Shown here piece after piece: positions 59,158 to 64,000 of a stretch of DNA of 64,000 nt. The number at the start of each line of letters is the position of its first letter. The first letter of the stretch is position 1. Position numbers and translations under genes: made by a program. The notes beneath the pieces were generated by a model. It saw nothing but the letters and a program-made list of their open reading frames with translations. It searched no databases and was not told the DNA's origin. Origin of the DNA: Advenella incenata (GTDB lineage: Bacteria; Pseudomonadota; Gammaproteobacteria; Burkholderiales; Burkholderiaceae_B). The stretch is from the NCBI RefSeq assembly GCF_004217095.1, contig NZ_SHKO01000001.1, positions 682,001 through 746,000 on the forward strand, in the 5' to 3' direction.

Positions 59158-59529
59158 TCAGAACCAGGATGTGGTGGATACGCCCTGACCATCGTTCAGG
59201 CGAATGGCGCCCATGACGATGCGATAGATGTACCATACGGTAACCGCGATAAGCACGATCCAGCCGATCAGGATGATCATCAGCAAAAAGCCTGCAATCG
59301 CGCCGATCAGACCGATCCAGAACGTACGAATCAGGTATTGCATATGGTCGGCATAGACCGTATTGGCGAACTCGCCCCGTTTGGCGTAGGCCATGATGAC
59401 GCCCACCACTGAAAACAGCCCGGTAAATAGCCCCAATGCGTACATTGCATAGGTAATCCAGGTGAAATTGCGGGCGGCGTTATCCGGCGCGGGAACCGGT
59501 GTCTGGCTCTGGCTGGTTTCTTCGTTCAT
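59158..59529 (-). CDS. DUF4870-type membrane protein
   Basis: 123-residue inner-membrane protein with three helices: NFTWITYAMYALGLFTGLFSVVGVIMAYA, YLIRTFWIGLIGAIAGFLLMI and ILIGWIVLIAVTVWYIYRIVMGAI. The pattern (short polar N-terminus, helical hairpin, R-rich turn, C-terminal RIVxG) fits the DUF4870/COG3671 uncharacterised membrane proteins. There is no operon partner; it is convergent with the TIGR02444-like gene. Confidence 0.75.
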   Translation of the reverse strand: MNEETSQSQTPVPAPDNAARNFTWITYAMYALGLFTGLFSVVGVIMAYAKRGEFANTVYADHMQYLIRTFWIGLIGAIAGFLLMIILIGWIVLIAVTVWYIYRIVMGAIRLNDGQGVSTTSWF

Positions 59530-59560
59530 TGCAGTATCCCCTTGGGTTCAGTCGTCATAG

Positions 59561-59608
59561 CCACTTTAAGTCTAGCCACTGTAAACTTTAAGTAATAACC
59601 ACTTTAAT
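59561..59608. repeat. Short CCACTTTAA repeats in the 298-base intergenic region
   Basis: CCACTTTAAG (59561-59570), CCACTGTAAA (59576-59585) and CCACTTTAAT (59599-59608), with a further ACTTTAAG at 59585-59592. They lie in an AT-rich stretch between two divergent genes (59529 minus and 59828 plus). They could be regulator sites; no other element is recognised up to 59827. Confidence 0.45.
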
Positions 59609-59827
59609 ATAGATTGCCAGTTTAATAAACCGATATTGCATTCGTGTAAAAATGTAGCAGACTGGTATTTGGCAACGAAGTGTTTGCTTCCAGGCAGTGG
59701 ATACTGTAGACTCGCGCGGCGTGTGCTGCAATATGCCCCTTTTGCCAGAGTTACTCGGATCAGGGGCGATTGAGTCTATTCTGGCATCGCCCTATCTCTT
59801 ATCCTTCCTACTATATGGACTATAACA

Positions 59828-60097
59828 ATGAAAAAATTCGACCTTGAAAAAGCCAAAGCGCAAAAAACAGTGGGAAAAATGAAACAGGAAGGTGTGCCGG
59901 GTCAATTCGGCGGCGCTGCCGATGCCGCGCTTGATCGCCGTGCTCAGCGCAAACTGGACCAGGCCCAGGGGCTGGTCTCTTTTCCGGTCAAACTCAGGCA
60001 GGATGTGATCGACCAGATTCGTGAGCGCGCTGTACAGCAGGACAAAAGCACCAACGACATTATCGGGCAATTGCTGGAACAGGCGCTCAAGGGCTGA
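59828..60097 (+). CDS. Conserved-looking 89-aa protein with RHH-like C-terminus
   Basis: 89 residues. The N-terminal 35 are Lys/Gly-rich (KKFDLEKAKAQKTVGKMKQEGVPGQFGG); the C-terminus (SFPVKLRQDVIDQIRERAVQQDKSTNDIIGQLLEQALK) has the strand-helix-helix pattern of ribbon-helix-helix DNA-binding proteins of the CopG/antitoxin type. No toxin gene lies beside it, so an orphan regulator is more likely than a toxin-antitoxin pair. ATG at 59828; the ribosome-binding site is weak. Confidence 0.6.
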   Translation: MKKFDLEKAKAQKTVGKMKQEGVPGQFGGAADAALDRRAQRKLDQAQGLVSFPVKLRQDVIDQIRERAVQQDKSTNDIIGQLLEQALKG

Positions 60098-60269
60098 CGG
60101 CTAAGCTGTTACCTGAGGCGTAGCATCCGACTATCTTTTGCACTGCCGGCGCAAATCCGTGCAAAGTTCCATGTTTTGTACCCGGCGCACGCTTTCATGG
60201 CATGCGCCTGCCAGCCGACTCACCCGAAAAAAAGGGCGGGTGGCTCCCCCAGTAGTCATAGCCGGCTGG

Positions 60270-61244
60270 TCAGGGTTCGATATAACCGGGGTCATCTTCC
60301 GGCTTGTGTCTTTCATACTGTTCGTGCGATTGAGGCTTGATAAACAGCGTTGCAACCTCTGGGTGGGCCTTGCGGATCTTGCTCTCAAGTGCAATGACGA
60401 TCGCTTCCAGTTCCGGCACGCGCAGCTCATCGGCAAATTCCAGGCTCATTGCAACCGTGATCTGCTGCGGCGCTGTCTGCACCGTGATCAATCCATTGAC
60501 GCGTGCTACGCCGGCAGTGCTTTCGGCCAGCGTTACGATAGAATCGCGAATGTCGGCGCCGGCAGCTTCGCCTATCAGTAACCCCTTGGTTTCACGCGCC
60601 ACCAGCAGTGCAGTCAGCGCCAGGGTAAGGCCGATCAATATCGATGCAACGCCATCGAGCGCCGGATTATCCAGCGCCACAGACAGGTAGACGCCGGCAA
60701 AGGCGATGAGCAGCCCCAGCAGGGCCGCCGAATCCTCCAGCAATACGATGAATGTAGGTGGGTCTTTGCTATGGACGATCATGCGGAACAGCTCGGAGTA
60801 AGGGCGATTGCCCCTGAATTTTCTCAGGGTAAAGAGCCAGGAGAAGCCTTCGAACAGGAAAGCTAATGCCAGAACGATGTAGGTGACATGAGGTGATTCG
60901 ATCGGGTGCGGTTCGCGGATGTGGATGATGCCCTCATAGACCGAGACACCGGCGCCGAAGGTCAGAATCAGCAGGCCGACAACGAAACTCCAGAAGTAGA
61001 CTTCGCGGCCATAGCCGATCGGGTGATCTTTGTCAGGCCGGTTGCGGCTGCGATGGACACCGTACAGCAGCAGGATTTCATTGGTGCAGTCGACCACCGA
61101 GTGCACACCCTCGCTGAGCATGGCCGAACTGCCAGTAATGGCGGCAGCGATAAATTTGCTGATGGCCACCAGAATATTGCCCGCCAGGGCAATATAAATG
61201 ACCATATTCGATGCGTGATCCGTTTGCGGCGTGCTTCGGGTCAT
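60270..61244 (-). CDS. Cation diffusion facilitator, ZnT9/SLC30A9-like
   Basis: 324-residue CDF transporter with six helices and a C-terminal cytoplasmic domain. Helix 2 carries the HxxxD site (His48, Asp52 in EGVHSVVDCTNE); helix 5 reads VLLEDSAALLGLL, where Glu-Asp replaces the usual His pair, as in the ZnT9-like subgroup. Metal specificity is therefore uncertain (Zn, Mn or Co). ATG at 61244 is chosen over an in-frame start at 61271. Not part of the zinc locus at 38-43 kb. Confidence 0.88.
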   Translation of the reverse strand: MTRSTPQTDHASNMVIYIALAGNILVAISKFIAAAITGSSAMLSEGVHSVVDCTNEILLLYGVHRSRNRPDKDHPIGYGREVYFWSFVVGLLILTFGAGVSVYEGIIHIREPHPIESPHVTYIVLALAFLFEGFSWLFTLRKFRGNRPYSELFRMIVHSKDPPTFIVLLEDSAALLGLLIAFAGVYLSVALDNPALDGVASILIGLTLALTALLVARETKGLLIGEAAGADIRDSIVTLAESTAGVARVNGLITVQTAPQQITVAMSLEFADELRVPELEAIVIALESKIRKAHPEVATLFIKPQSHEQYERHKPEDDPGYIEP

Positions 61245-61271
61245 TGGGTGTCCCCCCTGTGTATCGCGCAT

Positions 61272-61626
61272 TTTTCCGCTGCGCAGTTTCGGTTTGCTGT
61301 CGCAATGGCAGGACGATTTGCCACCAACACACTTTATACCATTGATGCCAATTCAGCCCGGACCGGGAAAGGGTCATCCCTGGCGTGCCAGGTGGCGCTG
61401 CACTCGTGCTACCAGGCGAGGCGCGCTTGCGTTGCCAACGCCACTCTTGTTGCTCATCTGTCGTGCGCTGGCGCCGCCAAGGCAGCGGTTGTTCGGCCAA
61501 ACACATCCGTCCCGACAGTTCACACGATCTGATCCTCCAGCAGGTCCAATGGCGCACCCGCGCCGCCTCCCCGGGTCATGGCGTCTGTCCGCTAACCACA
61601 GGACAGTGCCGTGCGTTCACATGCGT
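61272..61626 (-). other. 355-base gap between the midA-like gene and the CDF transporter
   Basis: Same-strand intergenic region. Open frames on both strands are low-quality and unrecognised, and I see no hairpin with a T run. I see nothing I can name. Confidence 0.45.
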
Positions 61627-62883
61627 TCAGAGGCGATGGCGGCGATCACCCGTGGCAAATCCGGTCAGATCCATATCCACATTTTTGCCGATGGCCAGCA
61701 CCTTGAACAGTTCTCCCATTTCGGCTTCTGACAGCAGTTTTTGCACGGGGCCGATTTCGCGTGCGTAGCGTGCCGTGTCGTCGGGATCCAGGTCGCTTAG
61801 CATCTGCAGCAGTCCGCAGTTGAGCAGAAAGCGGGCCTGCGAGGTGTAGCCGAGCACTTCCAGGTCTGCGGCCAGCGCTGCATCGGCCATGGCGGTAAAG
61901 TCTACGTGCGCGGTAATGTCCTGGATTCCGGGAAAATGCAGCACCTGACTGTGCGCATGATGCAGCAAATGGCACATGAGCGTGCCCTGGTTGCGTTGTG
62001 GGTGATAGTACTCGTGCTGAGGAAAGCCATAGTCGATCAGCAGGGCGATGCCTTGATCCAGCCACTGTCCCAGGCCCGATACCCAGGATTCGCCTTGCAG
62101 GTTTATTTCGGATCGATAGCCGGGCAGTGCAGGCATGCGCGCCCGTACTGCCTGCTCCAGCAGGGCGCTGGCAGGAACGCGCAGAAAGTCAAAATGTGAT
62201 GGGGCCTGGGTATCCGCGTCTACATGCGGATCTGCTTGCGGGTCCGCGGCCGCTGATGCTTCACTTGGTTTGTTTATGACGTGCAGCTCATAGACATTGC
62301 CATCCTCGCCCCATTCGAACAGCGAGACGGGCATTGCATCGAGCACTTCATTGGCAATGACGCAGCCGGTAAAGCCCGATGGCAGGCTGTGCAGCCATTG
62401 CACACTGTCCCCGAAAGGGGCAAGCCGTTGTCGTTGCCGTTGCGTCAGGTCGGGTGAAATATCAAGAATGTAATATTGTAGCTGGGGAAATTCGGGCAGC
62501 AGGGCCTGCAATATATGCTCGGCAAGCGCGCCCGAGCCGGCGCCAAATTCCAGAATATGAGGGGTGCCGATATGGGTGAGGATGGGGCTGATTTGCCTGG
62601 CCAGGCTGCGGCCAAACCACGGTGTCAGTTCCGGTGCCGTGACAAAGTCGCCTTGCAGTGCGGTGCCTGCGGCAGCGGCTGTATCGCCGAATTTGAGGGG
62701 GGCACCGGCATAATAGCCGGTTTGAGGGTCGTACAGCGCTGCATGCATCCAGCGCGCGAAGGACAGCCCCTGGGGGCCGGCTTCATGAATAAGCCCGGCA
62801 AGCTTGTGCCGGGCGTTTTCGCTATAGCGCTGCGCTGCTTCCTGGATTTGGGGCAGCGCAGGGCCAGTTGGGTCTGCACGCAT
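61627..62883 (-). CDS. MidA/NDUFAF7-type SAM-dependent methyltransferase
   Basis: 418-residue protein of the DUF185 family; the mitochondrial member dimethylates an arginine of complex I subunit NDUFS2. Landmarks: ISFARWMHAALYDPQTGYY-type start (here LSFARWMHAALYDPQTGYY), GDFVTAPELTPWFG, the SAM site ILEFGAGSGALAEHIL, ANEVLDAMPVSLFEW, and LLIDYGFPQHEYYHPQRNQGTLMCH. Methylation of a complex I subunit is inferred by homology only. A 40-base gap separates it from the helicase gene on the same strand. Confidence 0.9.
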   Translation of the reverse strand: MRADPTGPALPQIQEAAQRYSENARHKLAGLIHEAGPQGLSFARWMHAALYDPQTGYYAGAPLKFGDTAAAAGTALQGDFVTAPELTPWFGRSLARQISPILTHIGTPHILEFGAGSGALAEHILQALLPEFPQLQYYILDISPDLTQRQRQRLAPFGDSVQWLHSLPSGFTGCVIANEVLDAMPVSLFEWGEDGNVYELHVINKPSEASAAADPQADPHVDADTQAPSHFDFLRVPASALLEQAVRARMPALPGYRSEINLQGESWVSGLGQWLDQGIALLIDYGFPQHEYYHPQRNQGTLMCHLLHHAHSQVLHFPGIQDITAHVDFTAMADAALAADLEVLGYTSQARFLLNCGLLQMLSDLDPDDTARYAREIGPVQKLLSEAEMGELFKVLAIGKNVDMDLTGFATGDRRHRL

Positions 62884-62923
62884 ATCTTTCCAACGTTACT
62901 TCGGGAAAGATCATTATAAAGGC

Positions 62924-64000
62924 TTACGCCCAGGTGCGTGATGAACTCGGTTTCTTTTTGCTGCGAGCAAAAGCGGGCTTGTCTGAACGTGCGGGACGAT
63001 CGCCACCGAAGCCACCGTCGGAACGGGTGCTTGGGCGAGGCTTGCGGGCCGGTGCAGGAGCGAACTCGGTGCGTGGCTTGCGTGGTGCCGGTGCTGCGTC
63101 GGCTTTGACAAAACCGCTTTTTTCGGTACGCGGACGATCAGATGAAAACGGATTGCGTGACAGCGAAGTGGCTGCACGGTCAATCAGCGATTCACGAGGT
63201 GCGTCATAAGAGCGTGCCGGACGAGCGCGCTCGGAACGGCCTTCGGCAGAACGTGAATCTTCACGGGCGCCGTAAGAAGGTGCGCTGCCGCCTTTGCGAT
63301 GACCAAAACCGGTGCGGGCTTGATCTTTTTCGCGCGAACCGCCACCTGGGCGACCCTGGCGTGAACTATTTGGCTTGCCGCCACGACCCTTACCGCCGCC
63401 AGCACCGCGACCACTCTCGGCGGACTTGACCGGCTCCAGGCCAGCAATCACTTCGGCAGGCATAGGCTGGCCGGTGAATTGTTCGATACGGCGGATTTTA
63501 TGACGTTCGCCATGGGTGGCCAGTGTAAATGCCTGACCGTTGCGACCGGCACGGCCGGTACGACCGATACGGTGAACGTAGTCTTCAGCCTGCATGGGCA
63601 GGTCGAAGTTGATGGCATGGCTGATGCCTTGCACGTCAATACCGCGGGCGGCAACATCGGTTGCAACCAGCACGCGCAGGCGACCTTTTTGCAGCATACC
63701 CAGTGTGCGTGTACGCTGACGCTGATTCATATCGCCATGCAGGGCAGAAGCGGCAAAACCTTCATCTTCCAGGCGTTCGGCCAGTGCATCGGCGCCCCGT
63801 TTGGTAGAAGTAAAGACAATGGCCTGATCCATGGAAGCATCACGCAGCAGGTGACCCAGCAGGCGCAGTTTGTGGCCGCTGTCATCTGCGTAAAGCAGGG
63901 TTTGGGTAATATTGGCGTGTTTCTGTTTCTGTCCGGCGATATCGATACGCAGCGGATTGTTCAGCATGTCAGCGGCCAGACGGGCAACAGTGCCTTCGAA
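62924..64000 (-). CDS. rhlE: DEAD-box RNA helicase, RhlE-like (5' partial)
   Basis: The C-terminal part of a DEAD-box helicase; the reading frame runs off the window at base 64000, so motifs I to III are missing. Visible: FEGTVARLAADML (after the SAT motif), AIVFTSTKRGADALAERL, VLVATDVAARGIDVQG (motif V), and HRIGRTGRAGRNG (motif VI). After about residue 195 comes a 160-residue Arg/Gly/Ser/Pro-rich tail ending RSKKKPSSSRTWA, typical of RhlE-type helicases and probably RNA-binding. It is distinct from dbpA at the other end of the window. Confidence 0.88.
   Translation of the reverse strand, partial: FEGTVARLAADMLNNPLRIDIAGQKQKHANITQTLLYADDSGHKLRLLGHLLRDASMDQAIVFTSTKRGADALAERLEDEGFAASALHGDMNQRQRTRTLGMLQKGRLRVLVATDVAARGIDVQGISHAINFDLPMQAEDYVHRIGRTGRAGRNGQAFTLATHGERHKIRRIEQFTGQPMPAEVIAGLEPVKSAESGRGAGGGKGRGGKPNSSRQGRPGGGSREKDQARTGFGHRKGGSAPSYGAREDSRSAEGRSERARPARSYDAPRESLIDRAATSLSRNPFSSDRPRTEKSGFVKADAAPAPRKPRTEFAPAPARKPRPSTRSDGGFGGDRPARSDKPAFARSKKKPSSSRTWA

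Overview
The window reads as chromosomal DNA of a betaproteobacterium of the order Burkholderiales, most likely family Alcaligenaceae (Bordetella/Achromobacter/Advenella-like). This rests on protein character and on gene order: the mla phospholipid-transport genes followed by an ABC-2 exporter, ibaG, murA and a histidine operon, then tatABC, a DegS-like protease, Nif3, petABC, sspAB and tRNA-Thr; and an ahcY / holin-like / metF operon. The genus is not determined. Genes are densely packed with many 1 to 4 nt start/stop overlaps. I see no insertion sequence, prophage or CRISPR array.

Layout. 1-4.2 kb: end of a membrane sulfatase/phosphoglycerol-transferase gene, glpK, and convergent dbpA. 4.3-10.8 kb: gltBD glutamate synthase behind an AT-rich promoter region with short repeats. 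10.8-23.9 kb: mlaFED-mlaA-mlaC, an ABC-2 exporter, ibaG, murA and hisG-D-B-H-A-F-I-E. 23.9-33.4 kb: tatABC, a DegS-like protease diverging from nif3, mscL, the cytochrome bc1 genes petABC, sspAB and tRNA-Thr. 33.5-38.5 kb: a glutathione transferase, a cobalamin adenosyltransferase, a CusF-like small periplasmic protein, hslVU behind a clear heat-shock promoter, and dksA. 38.5-42.9 kb: zinc homeostasis, with a COG0523 GTPase carrying a His-rich tract, a Zur-type regulator, a Zur-box-like operator, two unrecognised small ORFs and znuCB. 42.9-46.5 kb: lpxL-dapF-DUF484-xerC on the minus strand. 46.5-49 kb: the most accessory-looking stretch, a two-subunit SMR efflux pair and a MarR regulator sharing a palindromic operator, plus candidate micro-ORFs. 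49-54 kb: methyl cycle and C1 metabolism (metK, SAH riboswitch, ahcY, holin-like gene, metF, 5-formyl-THF cyclo-ligase). 54-64 kb: slt, cca, ubiX, several uncharacterised small proteins, a ZnT9-like CDF transporter, a MidA-type methyltransferase, and the 3' end of an RhlE-type helicase.

How the genes connect. MetK makes SAM, AhcY removes the SAH by-product, MetF supplies methyl-THF, and a leader matching the SAH riboswitch places ahcY (and perhaps metF) under SAH control. The Rieske protein PetA carries a twin-arginine signal and lies about 3 kb from tatABC. The zinc genes form a divergent locus around one Zur-box-like sequence, but no znuA is present, and the nearby DksA keeps only one of the four zinc-finger cysteines. 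The SMR pair and marR appear to form a self-contained regulon defined by TGCATG-N2-CATGCA.

No wholly new system stands out. The best leads are the SMR/MarR operator module, the 45-aa and 98-aa ORFs at the Zur locus, the 22-aa hydrophobic micro-ORF near 48.5 kb, the CusF-like protein lacking most copper ligands, the missing hisC and mlaB, and the large hairpin after ahcY. All functional calls come from reading the sequence without database searches.
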